From Candidatus Marispirochaeta associata (GTDB taxonomy: Bacteria > Spirochaetota > Spirochaetia > JC444 > Marispirochaetaceae): DNA of 64,000 nt. Below the pieces are notes generated by a model, which was not told where the DNA came from, did no database searches, and was given only the letters and a program-made list of their open reading frames with translations. The position numbers and the translations under genes were made by a program. Below are positions 25,120 to 33,995 of this stretch, piece by piece; the first letter of the stretch is position 1, and every line of letters begins with the position of its first letter. The stretch is from NCBI GenBank assembly GCA_001749745.1, contig JWTM01000292.1, positions 1 through 64,000 of the forward strand. Reading direction: 5' to 3'.

Positions 25120-26727
25120 ATGAGCGCAGGCAGCATCAATAAGACAGTTAACCAGGCCTTTGCAGCCTTCGGCCTTCTCTTCGTCTTCGCCGGTATCTAC
25201 TTCGGAAGCTTGCTCTTCCTTTTCGCGCCGGAGGTGGCCGAGGTAGAAGCGCAGATCCTTAAGATGCGAGTCGAGAAAGAGCGCCCCATCGGATACGGGG
25301 ATATCCCGGTCGATTCAACCGATCCGGCCCATAAGAACGTCCCCCTCTACCTGACCTACGTAGCCGAGGTCGGCTACAGCTATCAGGGCGCTGAATACCG
25401 CGGTCAACTGGTGGCGCGGGACAACAACCCCGGCTGGGAAGAGGGAGAGCAGGTCGAGGCCTACATCCTGACCGACGTCCCTGAGGACGTCCGGGCCTTC
25501 TATCCCCATGAACCGGAACAGGAGCGCCGCGAGGCGCTGATGGTGGGGGGCGGAATGCTCCTGTTCGGTCTGATCTTCAGCCTCATGACCGTTTTCGACC
25601 GGCGCGGAGAGAAGAAGCGGCACCGGGAGTTGGTCAAGCGACTGAACCAAGCCGGCTACGCCAGCGCCAAATCGAGCTACTACCCGGCGGATGCCGAGGC
25701 CTTGCACCGCTACGAGTCCGGGGGGAGCCGCTTCATCGGCGCCATTCTGATCCTCATCGGCCTCGTCTTCGCTTCTATTGCGGGGTCCCAGTTTGTCGCC
25801 CCGGATGGGGATCTCTTCTTCCTGCTGGCTATGGTCTTCCCGCTCCTAATCGGTCTGGCGCTCCTCATGCTCGGCCTGGGAGAGTTCTACCGCATTCATG
25901 CCGTCCTCTACGCCGACCATCTTATTATTCGCCGTACAGGAGTCTGGGGACGACGGGAGTGGAGCTTCGGCTTGAAGGCCTTCTACGGCCTTACCGAGCG
26001 TTACACCGCCATAAGCCGTCCGGGAAAGATGGTCAAATACCGTTTCCGGGAGTACCTCCCCCTGCATGACGACCCGAACTTGTCGAAGTTCACCATCTTC
26101 AGCATACCCGACGATCAGGAGGCCTGGGGAAAGGCGCGGGAGTTCTCCCGTCTTTCGGGGCTGCCCCTGATTCTCGAACACGAAGATAAGGTAAGCCTCT
26201 TCCCTCCCGAAGGGGAGGAACGCCGCCTGGACGCACGAACCGGGTGGGAGCGGCACACCGCCGGGATAAGCTCTGCAGATGAGTTTCCCGCCAAGTATCT
26301 GCGCCTTCGCGAGGAGTCGCCCGCGGGCTTCGTCGTAACCCGCAGCTACCGGGCCAGTCTTGTCTGGGGAGTCCTTATCTTGAGCATCGGTATCGCCGCG
26401 ACTATCGCCACCGGAGCGTGGCCGATCCTCTTTCCCAGCGTAATGATGGGCTTAATATTCATCTCTATCGGCGCCAAGGCGGATCGTCTGGCCGTGGGGG
26501 GCGGGATGGTTCATCACAGGGAGTCCTTCCTGGGACGCCCCTACCTGCAGAGAGCGATCTCCTTTGCGGAGATAGAACGGATTGCGGTGGACGCGGATCC
26601 CCGGCGCCATATGGCCCGCAGCCTGGTGATAAACGGCCGGGAAAAGCGGATCACCTTCGGTCAGTCCGCGGGCGAGGCGGAGCTGGTCTGGATAGAGGCC
26701 CGCATCAAGAAGCTCATGGGGAGCTGA
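25120..26727 (+). CDS. DUF3592-like multi-pass membrane protein
   Basis: The 535-residue protein has membrane pairs at about 14-34/150-170, 205-257 and 410-450. Residues 40-140 are an extracytoplasmic beta domain of DUF3592 type (YVAEVGYSYQGAEYRGQLVARDNNPGWEEGEQVEAYI), a sequence seen in proteins that resemble small ion-channel-associated or signalling domains. The remainder includes two PH-like cytosolic segments (YADHLIIRRTGVWGRREWSFGLKAFYGL and the RAISFAEIERIAVDA region). Function is unknown. GGGAGTGATCT precedes ATG. It is separate from the RND cassette and convergent with coaBC. Confidence 0.7.
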   Translation: MSAGSINKTVNQAFAAFGLLFVFAGIYFGSLLFLFAPEVAEVEAQILKMRVEKERPIGYGDIPVDSTDPAHKNVPLYLTYVAEVGYSYQGAEYRGQLVARDNNPGWEEGEQVEAYILTDVPEDVRAFYPHEPEQERREALMVGGGMLLFGLIFSLMTVFDRRGEKKRHRELVKRLNQAGYASAKSSYYPADAEALHRYESGGSRFIGAILILIGLVFASIAGSQFVAPDGDLFFLLAMVFPLLIGLALLMLGLGEFYRIHAVLYADHLIIRRTGVWGRREWSFGLKAFYGLTERYTAISRPGKMVKYRFREYLPLHDDPNLSKFTIFSIPDDQEAWGKAREFSRLSGLPLILEHEDKVSLFPPEGEERRLDARTGWERHTAGISSADEFPAKYLRLREESPAGFVVTRSYRASLVWGVLILSIGIAATIATGAWPILFPSVMMGLIFISIGAKADRLAVGGGMVHHRESFLGRPYLQRAISFAEIERIAVDADPRRHMARSLVINGREKRITFGQSAGEAELVWIEARIKKLMGS

Positions 26728-26741
26728 TTCAGACCGGGAGA

Positions 26742-27989
26742 TCAGTTCGAAGCGCGCAGTACCTCATCCAGGATTCTCGCTGCGACGGCACGTTTCGAAT
26801 CCATGGGGATATGTATTCGTCCGCCCTCCCGGTCGATCAAGAACATCTCGTTGGTATCGCTCTCGAATCCGGCGCCCTGTTTGCTGACGTCGTTGACGGC
26901 GATAAAATCGGCGTCGGCCTTGCGCATCCGATTGAAGGCGTTCTCCAGGAGCTCCCCCTCCTCGAGGGCGTGGAGAGCCCGGAAGGCGACCAGGGTAATC
27001 CCGGGAAAGGCCTCGCGGATGCCGTCGATAATCTTCGGCGTCGGCTCCAGTTCGAGGGTCAAGGAACTTGTTCCGTGGGTGCTGATCTTCTTCTCAGCCC
27101 GCTCCTTCGGGCGCCAGTCGCCGACCGCGGCCGCGGCGAACATCAGCCGGTAACGCTGCTGTTGCAGGGCGGCGTGAACCGCCGCGCGCATATCCTCGGA
27201 TGTTTCCACTCGAACGACCTCGACTCCCCGGGGAACGGCAGCGGTTCCCTTACCGTAGATCACCGTCACCCTAGCGCCGGCGTTCAGGCAGCTTTGAGCC
27301 AGGGCCATGCCCATCTTGCCCGAGGAGTTATTGGTTAGAAGCCGTACGGGATCGATATATTCCACCGTCCTGCCGGCGGTTATCAGCACCCGCTCGCCGG
27401 CGAGCGGCCGGGGGCGCTGATCCAAGATCCCGAGCACCTCCTCGACCACCGACTCAGGCGAGGGAATCTTGGCCTTGCCTTCGGCTATCTCCGGCGCCAG
27501 GACTCGAATCCCCATCCCCTCGAGTTTCCCGAGGTTATCGAGTACACCTTGATGACGATACATCGGTTCGTGCATAGCCGGAACCAGACAGATCGGGATT
27601 CCCTCTCCCAGGGCCGTAGTAGCGAAGGTCGTGACCGTCGTATCGTCGATGCCGCAGGCGATCTTCCCCACCGTGTTGGCCGTAGCCGGGGCGATTAAAA
27701 GCAGGTCCGCCTTGGTGGAGGTGTTGCCGCAGAGGGCTACATGCTCGATAGCGCCGCTAATCTTCAGCACCGGCGCATGCCCGGTGGCCCACTCCACCAG
27801 GGGAGGTCCGATAAGCTCCGCCGCCGCGGCGCTCATGACCGGATAGACCTCGGCTCCATGACGCATCAAGAGACGGGCGATATCGACCGCGCGCAGGGCG
27901 GCCACGCTCCCGCTGATCGCCAGCACGATCCGTTTTCCTTGCAGAACATTAGAAATCGAGCCAGAAATATCGCCGGACGGATGTTTCAC
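26742..27989 (-). CDS. coaBC: Bifunctional phosphopantothenoylcysteine decarboxylase/phosphopantothenate-cysteine ligase, archaeal-like
   Basis: The 415-residue protein starts with GTG after GGGGAGGA. The CoaC flavoprotein domain (about 20-190) shows ISGSVAALRAVDIARLL, GAIEHVALCG with the active histidine, the flavin motif LIAPATANTVGKIACGIDD, and PAMHEPMY. The CoaB ligase domain (about 200-415) shows LITAGRTVEYIDPVRLLTNNSSGKMG and the late AVNDVSKQGAGF. PAMHEPMY (bacterial enzymes usually have PAMN..MW) and the short pre-domain leader recall the Methanocaldococcus type. It makes 4'-phosphopantetheine from phosphopantothenate and cysteine on the way to coenzyme A. Confidence 0.94.
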   Translation of the reverse strand: MKHPSGDISGSISNVLQGKRIVLAISGSVAALRAVDIARLLMRHGAEVYPVMSAAAAELIGPPLVEWATGHAPVLKISGAIEHVALCGNTSTKADLLLIAPATANTVGKIACGIDDTTVTTFATTALGEGIPICLVPAMHEPMYRHQGVLDNLGKLEGMGIRVLAPEIAEGKAKIPSPESVVEEVLGILDQRPRPLAGERVLITAGRTVEYIDPVRLLTNNSSGKMGMALAQSCLNAGARVTVIYGKGTAAVPRGVEVVRVETSEDMRAAVHAALQQQRYRLMFAAAAVGDWRPKERAEKKISTHGTSSLTLELEPTPKIIDGIREAFPGITLVAFRALHALEEGELLENAFNRMRKADADFIAVNDVSKQGAGFESDTNEMFLIDREGGRIHIPMDSKRAVAARILDEVLRASN

Positions 27990-28052
27990 AGTTTATTCCT
28001 CCCCTTTTTATGGTTACAATAAAGGATGAATCCCCTTTTGTGGAGACTAAAG

Positions 28053-28568
28053 ATGAAGCCCGACCATAAAAAAGATTCGGTCCACTATCTGAAGCAGGGA
28101 ATTGAGCTCTTAGAAAACATCTCCGACGAATCCTTCAGGAACAATTCCCACGAGCACTTCACGAGCGGGGTGGGCAAGCACTTTCGCCACGTAATCGACC
28201 ATTACACCGCATTGCTGGAATGTCTGGGCGGCAGCAAGGAATCAATCAATTACGACGCCCGGCGCAGGAATCCGCGACTCGAAGAGGACCGGGACTTCGC
28301 GATCGAGACTATCCACACGACCTGCCGGGAGATCGAGAAGCTCGAGTACGACCGCAGCGGTCTGCGGGTGGAGGCAAGTCCGGGGACGGCCGAGACCGAC
28401 CAGACGGTAGCGACCGAATCGACCCTGCAGCGGGAGTTTCAGTTCCTTACCTCTCACACGATTCATCACTATGCCATTATCGCCCTGCTCCTCAAGCTTC
28501 AGGGCTACCATATCCCCCGGGAATTCGGGGTCGCCCCCTCTACCCTGCGGCATGAAGCGAGCAGATAG
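28053..28568 (+). CDS. DinB-like four-helix metal-binding protein
   Basis: The ATG at 28053 has GGAG seven bases upstream. An ATG at 28026 lies five bases after a TACAAT hexamer (28015-28020) and could be a leaderless start adding nine residues. The protein (171 residues from 28053) has DinB-type histidines: GVGKHFRHVIDHY near residue 50 and TSHTIHHYAII near residue 145, which form the metal triad of the DinB/YfiT fold. Members include thiol-dependent transferases; the role is not known here. It is followed with a one-base stop/start overlap by the NRDE gene. Confidence 0.82.
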   Translation: MKPDHKKDSVHYLKQGIELLENISDESFRNNSHEHFTSGVGKHFRHVIDHYTALLECLGGSKESINYDARRRNPRLEEDRDFAIETIHTTCREIEKLEYDRSGLRVEASPGTAETDQTVATESTLQREFQFLTSHTIHHYAIIALLLKLQGYHIPREFGVAPSTLRHEASR

Positions 28569-29335
28569 TGTGCACCCTCACCTGGCGCATGGACTCTGCA
28601 GGTTACGAGCTCTTCTTCAACCGGGATGAATCCCGCAAACGGCTGCCTGCTCTGGAACCGGAAATACAGATGCACGGAGGTGCGCGTTATATCGCACCCA
28701 CCGATGCCGATGCGGGGGGAACCTGGATCGGCGTCAACGAATATGGCATCTCTGCAGCATTGCTGAATTACTATCAGGGCGAGATCGACAGACCGCCGAC
28801 CGGGACAGCCCCCGATCAGCAGAGCCGCGGGGTAATCGTGCAGGAGCTTCTGCGCCTGAAGGCTTCGGCGGAGGTGGAGCGGTTTATCGAGCGCCTCGAT
28901 TCCCGCCGCTACCGACCCTTCCGGGCGGTGATCTTCAATCCCGGGGAGAAGGCTCCCCGCTCCTACCTCTGGCGGGGAGAGGGCGAAATAGTTCCTGAAA
29001 CTCTTCAGTCGCCGGCTTCCAGTTCCGGCTTCCGTCCCGACCAGGTGATTCCGGTGCGAAAATCCCGCTTCCGGCATCTGCTCAATCAATCCGGCCTGAT
29101 TAGCCCCGACCGGAACTTCTTTTATGCCTATCACGCCTCCCGGGATGAGAAAGGCGGGGCCTATTCCGTCTGTATGGAACGGGAGGATGCCCGAACGGTC
29201 AGCTTTACCCACATAGCGGTCGACCAAAACAATGCAATCCTCTACTATCACGGGGAGCCTTTGAGTAGCGGGAAGAGTTACCTGGATAAGGGAACACCCG
29301 TGCTTCCAAGCTGGCAGCTGCCCATAAAGGAATAG
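28568..29335 (+). CDS. NRDE/TANGO2-family protein
   Basis: The 255-residue protein begins MCTLTW, leaving Cys2 as a possible N-terminal nucleophile, followed by the family-naming FFNRDES motif (residues 16-22) and GGTWIGVNEYGISAALLNY. These match the NRDE (TANGO2) family, related in fold to Ntn-hydrolases and linked in eukaryotes to heme or lipid handling. The GTG start overlaps the stop of the DinB-like gene (TAGTG), so the two are coupled. No signal peptide. Confidence 0.88.
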   Translation: MCTLTWRMDSAGYELFFNRDESRKRLPALEPEIQMHGGARYIAPTDADAGGTWIGVNEYGISAALLNYYQGEIDRPPTGTAPDQQSRGVIVQELLRLKASAEVERFIERLDSRRYRPFRAVIFNPGEKAPRSYLWRGEGEIVPETLQSPASSSGFRPDQVIPVRKSRFRHLLNQSGLISPDRNFFYAYHASRDEKGGAYSVCMEREDARTVSFTHIAVDQNNAILYYHGEPLSSGKSYLDKGTPVLPSWQLPIKE

Positions 29336-29344
29336 ACCGGTCCA

Positions 29345-30517
29345 ATGCCGAACAAGTATCGTTTCGTAGATTCCCTGCAGAGAATCGCGCCCTATATCGG
29401 GATGCTCTTCTTCGCCGTTTTCCCGCGCCTGTTAATATCCCCGCTGCTGTTGAGGATCTGCGCCTCCTTTTCGATCAGCTACGATCTGGGAACGACCTTC
29501 TTCCTCTTTGCCTCTATCGGCTTCTCCTCGGGCCTGCTTCTCTCCGGCTATATCGCCCATCGAATTAACCATCAGAACACTATTACCGTCGGAGCGGTTA
29601 CTACCGGAATTGCCCTCGTTTGCGCGGCCCTCGTCTCTAAGGTTTGGCTCTTCCAGGGCTGCATGCTGGTCATGGGTTTCGCCAATGGTCTTTATCACGG
29701 CTCCGGGATCAGTCGGGTAACGGAGATCGTTCCTTTAACGCACCGAACCCGGGCGCTCTCATTCCATGAAACCGGATCGATGGTAGCCTTCGTGCTGGCT
29801 CCCATTATAAGCGCCGCCGCCGCGCCGTATGTTTCCTGGCGGGGGCTGCTCAGTATCACCGGCGCGGTAACGATCCTCGCGGCGCTCCTCTTCCGGCGCA
29901 AGCGCGACACAGAGGGCGGCTACGGAACGGCGCCGAAGCTCGCCAATATACGCCGTTTCTCCCGGATTCCAGCCTACTGGATCATCCTCAGCCTAATGAT
30001 TATCACCCATGCCCTGCTTTTGGGGGTATTCGCGGTACTGCCCACCTTTCTGGAACTGAAGCACGGCCTTTCGGAATCCTTCCTCAACAGCCTGATCGGC
30101 ATCTCTAAGACCGTCGGTCTGGGGATGGTCTTCATCGCCGGGATGCTGGCCGACCGCTATGGGACCCGCCGGGTAATGAGTTTCATCCTGATATTTACCG
30201 GTGTTTTTACGGTAGTATTGGGCACAGCCGGCGGGAATCTATTGATCCTTGCGGTACTTCTCCAGCCGATGTTGAGCCAAACATTCTTTCCGGCCGCCAT
30301 CGCTACCATGAGCAGCATAGTTCCGGACGACGTCCGGAATCTGGCCCTCTCTCTGGCGATTCCGATTACGACCTTTATGGGCGGAGGAGTCACCCCCGCG
30401 ATACTGGGCGCCATGCAGGAGATCGACGCCGGTTTTATCGGCCTTGGGATTGCGGCGATACTCGCGCCCCTCATCCTCTTCGCCTTGCCGAAGGCTACAA
30501 CTAGGCCGGAGAGATGA
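29345..30517 (+). CDS. Major facilitator superfamily transporter
   Basis: The 390-residue protein has twelve predicted helices in two halves. The loop 2-3 motif is weak, and a loop 8-9 motif, ADRYGTRRVMSFILI, is clear. LTHRTRALSFHETGSMVAFVLAP near residue 135 is typical of MFS sugar or drug carriers. Its substrate is unknown. It is the third gene of a DinB-NRDE-MFS operon (nine bases after NRDE). Its stop overlaps the convergent gene at 30501 by 17 bases. Confidence 0.85.
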   Translation: MPNKYRFVDSLQRIAPYIGMLFFAVFPRLLISPLLLRICASFSISYDLGTTFFLFASIGFSSGLLLSGYIAHRINHQNTITVGAVTTGIALVCAALVSKVWLFQGCMLVMGFANGLYHGSGISRVTEIVPLTHRTRALSFHETGSMVAFVLAPIISAAAAPYVSWRGLLSITGAVTILAALLFRRKRDTEGGYGTAPKLANIRRFSRIPAYWIILSLMIITHALLLGVFAVLPTFLELKHGLSESFLNSLIGISKTVGLGMVFIAGMLADRYGTRRVMSFILIFTGVFTVVLGTAGGNLLILAVLLQPMLSQTFFPAAIATMSSIVPDDVRNLALSLAIPITTFMGGGVTPAILGAMQEIDAGFIGLGIAAILAPLILFALPKATTRPER

Positions 30518-30830
30518 TCAGCTTGGTTGCCCCCGAGCCGGGAAGCAGGTGAAGGCGCACCCTGTCGGGGGATCCGATGTCGGCGCAGGTTTTGGCGCTG
30601 AGCTTGAGGGTTCCCAAGGCACATTCGTTTCTCTGCACCACGATCCCGTCGAAGCTTTCCGCCGCGGCTAATGCGCTCGGATCAAATCCCTTCCCGGCAT
30701 AGATACGTACCGGTTCCTCGGTCTGCATCAGTCCGATATCCAGACCGTCGTTGGGATTAATCTCGATTCGGCCCTGGGCGAGTTGATGTACGGCAACAAG
30801 ATGCAGTTTATCGGTGCAACGAACGTCCAT
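30501..30830 (-). CDS. Hypothetical 109-residue protein downstream of the Mla operon
   Basis: I do not recognise this protein. It has about 109 residues, is mainly predicted beta with two cysteines and has no signal peptide or membrane segment. Its codon use matches its neighbours (GC-rich third positions), which supports a real gene. It follows the MCE gene on the same strand after 55 bases that hold a seven-base hairpin (30849-30855 with 30869-30875). No Shine-Dalgarno site is evident. Confidence 0.5.
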   Translation of the reverse strand: MDVRCTDKLHLVAVHQLAQGRIEINPNDGLDIGLMQTEEPVRIYAGKGFDPSALAAAESFDGIVVQRNECALGTLKLSAKTCADIGSPDRVRLHLLPGSGATKLIISPA

Positions 30831-30885
30831 AGGCCTATAATCGTAGTTGAGCGGCCGCTTATTCGCAAGCCGCTCGCAGCATTTC

Positions 30886-32376
30886 CTAGGGCGACGGCGC
30901 GAAAGGGAGTACGCCCCGCAGATCGTTATCGGTCAGCCGCAGTCCGAGTCCCAGAAAGTAGTCCCGATCCGCCGTCAGCGCATTGTCCACCCCGCCGGCG
31001 ATGTAGAACCAGTTGAGGGGATTGGTGCTCGAGGGATCGAACACCGGATAAAAGCTGCCGTAGCCCCGCAGATAGGGAGCGGAATCCTGGCCGAAATTGA
31101 AGATCTCCGATGAGACAGTCAACTGCTCGATCGGCGACAATCCGACCCCGAAGCCGGCGCTGCTTTCGATCATACCTCCCCGAATCGTCACAGGACCGAA
31201 GCTCCGCGCCAGCTGGGCCGAGAACTTGAGCTTGTCGCTCTCCTCCTTCTCGTAGGTGGTGGTATCCGAATCGATCGTACCGTCGCTGTTCGTATCCACC
31301 TGCACCCGGGTCTCCGTCTCCGAGACCAGGCCGTCGGGAGAGCTGACCAGGCCGAAGCTGTAATATTTGCTCTTATCCCGGGGAACGAGGCGCAGTTCGG
31401 CGTGGTTCTTGGTGCTCTGATCCAGGGCCATATATTCAGACCGGAAGCCGACCTGGAACTCCATCCCCACCGCCGAATCGACGAACTCATCCACATTGGT
31501 TACGACCCGGTCGACCCGGGTATAGAGCTCATCGTCGTTGACCAGCTTACCGATGCTTCCCTCGCCGCGGTCTATCTTGCCGCTGATGGCCTCGATATTC
31601 GCTAAGCTGGCGTTCAAAAGCTCGATACTCTGCTGAAGCGAGGCGACGCTGCCGTCGATCTCGTCGTCCTGCTGAGCCAGGAGCTGGTCGATCCGTTCGG
31701 TGATGCTCGCCGTATGGGCCAGAATGGCCGAGACCTCCTGCAGATCCTGCTGGCTGTTGGCTTCGAGCCGCTCGGTAATGACGGCGATATTCTGAAGCGA
31801 CTCCTGCAGAAGGCGCATATTGAGATCGACCATGCGGCTGGTATTGGCCACGGTATCCCGGGATAGGGTGAGGATCTCCTCCAGGGTCGCATAGCCCCCC
31901 TCGGCGGTCATAAAGCTGTTCAGATTGGCCATGAAGATCTCCATCTCCGCCGCAACCTTCTCCGCCGAATTGAAGGCCCGCTCCATATTGGTCGTCGCAA
32001 TTACGTTGGGAATCGTCCCGCCCGCCGTTATCGGGATCGCCTCAGAAGTGCCGGGCTCGAGGGCTACCACCGCATTACCGAGCATCGACTGAGTCTGCTT
32101 GCGGATAACCGCGTTGCGATAGACCGGCACCTCCGAGGAGAGTTCCATCATCAAAAGGGCCTGTCCCTGATCGAGGGCGATCTCCCGCACCCGGCCCACG
32201 GAGACGCCGGAGACCCAGATCTGGGTGCCCGGGCGCAGGCCGGAGGCATCCTCGATATAGGCCTGCACCTCGTAGGTGTCAGGAGCGTCGATGGAGTCGG
32301 CGGTCTGCACCACGTAGAAGATGCTTCCCGCGCCGGTAACCAGCACGAAAAGACCGATTTTGACAAAACGATTCAT
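30886..32376 (-). CDS. MCE/MlaD-family lipid-transport protein with C-terminal barrel-like domain
   Basis: The 496-residue protein has one N-terminal membrane anchor (about 5-25), one MCE domain (about 34-125, with the DASGLRPGTQIWVSGVSVGRV signature) and a long alpha-helical region (about 135-300) with heptad-like repeats. The last 190 residues are amphipathic beta strands (GFRSEYMAL, YYSFGLVSS, KFSAQLARSFGPVTIRGGMIESSAG, LGLGLRLTDND) resembling an outer-membrane barrel. MlaD of E. coli has only about 183 residues. The layout suggests a bridge from inner to outer membrane for phospholipid movement. The gene overlaps the ATPase gene by four bases. The barrel assignment is inferred. Confidence 0.88.
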   Translation of the reverse strand: MNRFVKIGLFVLVTGAGSIFYVVQTADSIDAPDTYEVQAYIEDASGLRPGTQIWVSGVSVGRVREIALDQGQALLMMELSSEVPVYRNAVIRKQTQSMLGNAVVALEPGTSEAIPITAGGTIPNVIATTNMERAFNSAEKVAAEMEIFMANLNSFMTAEGGYATLEEILTLSRDTVANTSRMVDLNMRLLQESLQNIAVITERLEANSQQDLQEVSAILAHTASITERIDQLLAQQDDEIDGSVASLQQSIELLNASLANIEAISGKIDRGEGSIGKLVNDDELYTRVDRVVTNVDEFVDSAVGMEFQVGFRSEYMALDQSTKNHAELRLVPRDKSKYYSFGLVSSPDGLVSETETRVQVDTNSDGTIDSDTTTYEKEESDKLKFSAQLARSFGPVTIRGGMIESSAGFGVGLSPIEQLTVSSEIFNFGQDSAPYLRGYGSFYPVFDPSSTNPLNWFYIAGGVDNALTADRDYFLGLGLRLTDNDLRGVLPFAPSP

Positions 32377-33158
32377 TGGGAGGCTCCGTTTATCAGGGCG
32401 GGATCATCGCAAACGAAGGAGAACTCCAGGAATTTCTGCAACACCGGATGCTTGAAGTTCCGCATCTCCTCCGGGCTGCCCTGGGCCAATACCTTGCCTT
32501 CGTGGAGGAAAGCGATACTGTCGGCCAGCTCGAAGCTGCCTACAATATCATGGGTAATGATGATACAGGTCATCCCCAGCTCCTTGTTTACCCGCTCGAT
32601 TAGATTATGTACGTTCTCGCTCAAGAGGGGATCGAGACCGGTGGTCGGTTCATCGAAGAGCATAATCTCCGGCTCCGAGGCAAGACTGCGGGCCAGGCCG
32701 ACCCGCTTGCGCATCCCGCCGGAGAGTTCGTCGGGCAGCTTCTGTTCGATCCCCGGGAGTTGAATCCACTCCAGTAACTCCTCGATTCGACGTCGGATGG
32801 CGGCCTTGTCCCGCATGTGCAGCACCTCCACCAGGGGGAAAGCGAGGTTCTCTTCCACGGTCATCGAGTCGAAGAGGGCCGCATCCTGGAAGAGATAACC
32901 TAACCGGCGGCGAATCTGCCGTTTCCGGTCGTAGCCTTGGACGACGATATTCTCCCCGTCGATGAGGATCTCGCCCTCCTCGGGATCGAAAAGTCCGATC
33001 AGGTTCTTCATCAAGACGCTCTTCCCGGTTCCGCTCTTCCCCAGGATAGCGGTTATCTTCCCCCGGGGAAAAGAGACATCCACCCCGTCGAGGATCGTTT
33101 GTCCGTTAAAGCCCTTACGCAGGCCCCGGACCTCGATAATATTCTCGTTCATTATCAC
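32373..33158 (-). CDS. mlaF: MlaF-type lipid-transport ABC ATPase
   Basis: A 261-residue ABC ATPase of the MlaF/Mkl branch: Walker A GKSGTGKSVL, Q-loop LFQDAALFDSMTVEENLAFPL, signature LSGGMRKRVGLARSLA, Walker B IMLFDEPTTGLDP and ITHD. GMRKRV in the signature is typical of this family. It energises the MlaE permease. It lies between mlaE and the MCE gene with four-base overlaps on both sides. Confidence 0.94.
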   Translation of the reverse strand: MIMNENIIEVRGLRKGFNGQTILDGVDVSFPRGKITAILGKSGTGKSVLMKNLIGLFDPEEGEILIDGENIVVQGYDRKRQIRRRLGYLFQDAALFDSMTVEENLAFPLVEVLHMRDKAAIRRRIEELLEWIQLPGIEQKLPDELSGGMRKRVGLARSLASEPEIMLFDEPTTGLDPLLSENVHNLIERVNKELGMTCIIITHDIVGSFELADSIAFLHEGKVLAQGSPEEMRNFKHPVLQKFLEFSFVCDDPALINGASQ

Positions 33159-33946
33159 ACCAGCACCTTTAATAGTATCGCCGCCAGAATGTAGTCGGCA
33201 ATCAGGATGCTTACCGAGGAGGCTACCACCGACTTCGTGGCCGAGTCGCCTACCGCTTTGGATCCTCCGCGCACATTGTAGCCGTGAAAACAGGAGATCA
33301 GCCCCACCATCAGGCCCATAACGGTGGCCTTGATCAGCCCGGCGAAGAAATCCGGCGGATCGACCAGGTTATAGAGATAGTGCAGATAGGCCGCCTGGTC
33401 GACGTTCATCAAGAGTACCGAGACGACGTAGCTCCCGGCGACGCCGACCACGTTGGAGAGAGCAGTGAGAATCGGGAAGACCGTCATCGCCGCCCACACC
33501 CGCGGGACGACCAGGTACTGGATCGGACTGACCGACATGGTCTCCATGGCGTCGATCTGCTCGGTGATGCGCATGGTTCCCAGCTCGGCGGTCATGGCCG
33601 AACCGTTCTTGGCGATCAGCATCAGGGTCGTCATGATAGGCGCCAGCTCCCGGGCCAGGGTAATGCCCACGCCGGCGCCCGCGAAGGCCTCGGTGTTGTA
33701 GAAGGCGAGTACATTAATCATCTGCTGGGACATGATCATCCCCGTGGCGAACCCGGATAGCACGATGATCGGGATGGAGGCCACCCCCATATGCTCCACA
33801 TGGGCGAAATAGAGCCTGGGACGATTCGGTCTACGGAAGGTCCATCGGAAGACGTCCAGGGTAAAGAGGGTGAACATTCCCAGCTGTTCAAGGAACCGTA
33901 CCGTTTTCGATTCGGCGGGTAACATTTTTTCTAGGCTGATCTTCAT
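33155..33946 (-). CDS. mlaE: MlaE-family permease
   Basis: The 263-residue permease of the MlaE/YrbE family carries VLSGFATGMIMSQQ, VGITLARELAPIMTTLMLIAKNGSAMTAELGTMRITEQIDAMETM and SCFHGYNVRGGSKAVGDSATKSVV. This is the conserved core of the family. It is the first gene of the operon: the ATG at 33946 has AGAGGT eight bases upstream, while a GTG at 33952 is an alternative. It forms the inner-membrane channel of a phospholipid transporter. Confidence 0.94.
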   Translation of the reverse strand: MKISLEKMLPAESKTVRFLEQLGMFTLFTLDVFRWTFRRPNRPRLYFAHVEHMGVASIPIIVLSGFATGMIMSQQMINVLAFYNTEAFAGAGVGITLARELAPIMTTLMLIAKNGSAMTAELGTMRITEQIDAMETMSVSPIQYLVVPRVWAAMTVFPILTALSNVVGVAGSYVVSVLLMNVDQAAYLHYLYNLVDPPDFFAGLIKATVMGLMVGLISCFHGYNVRGGSKAVGDSATKSVVASSVSILIADYILAAILLKVLV

Positions 33947-33995
33947 CTTCACCTACCTCTTGTAGCACAAATATACTGCCTCATCTATGTCCTAT

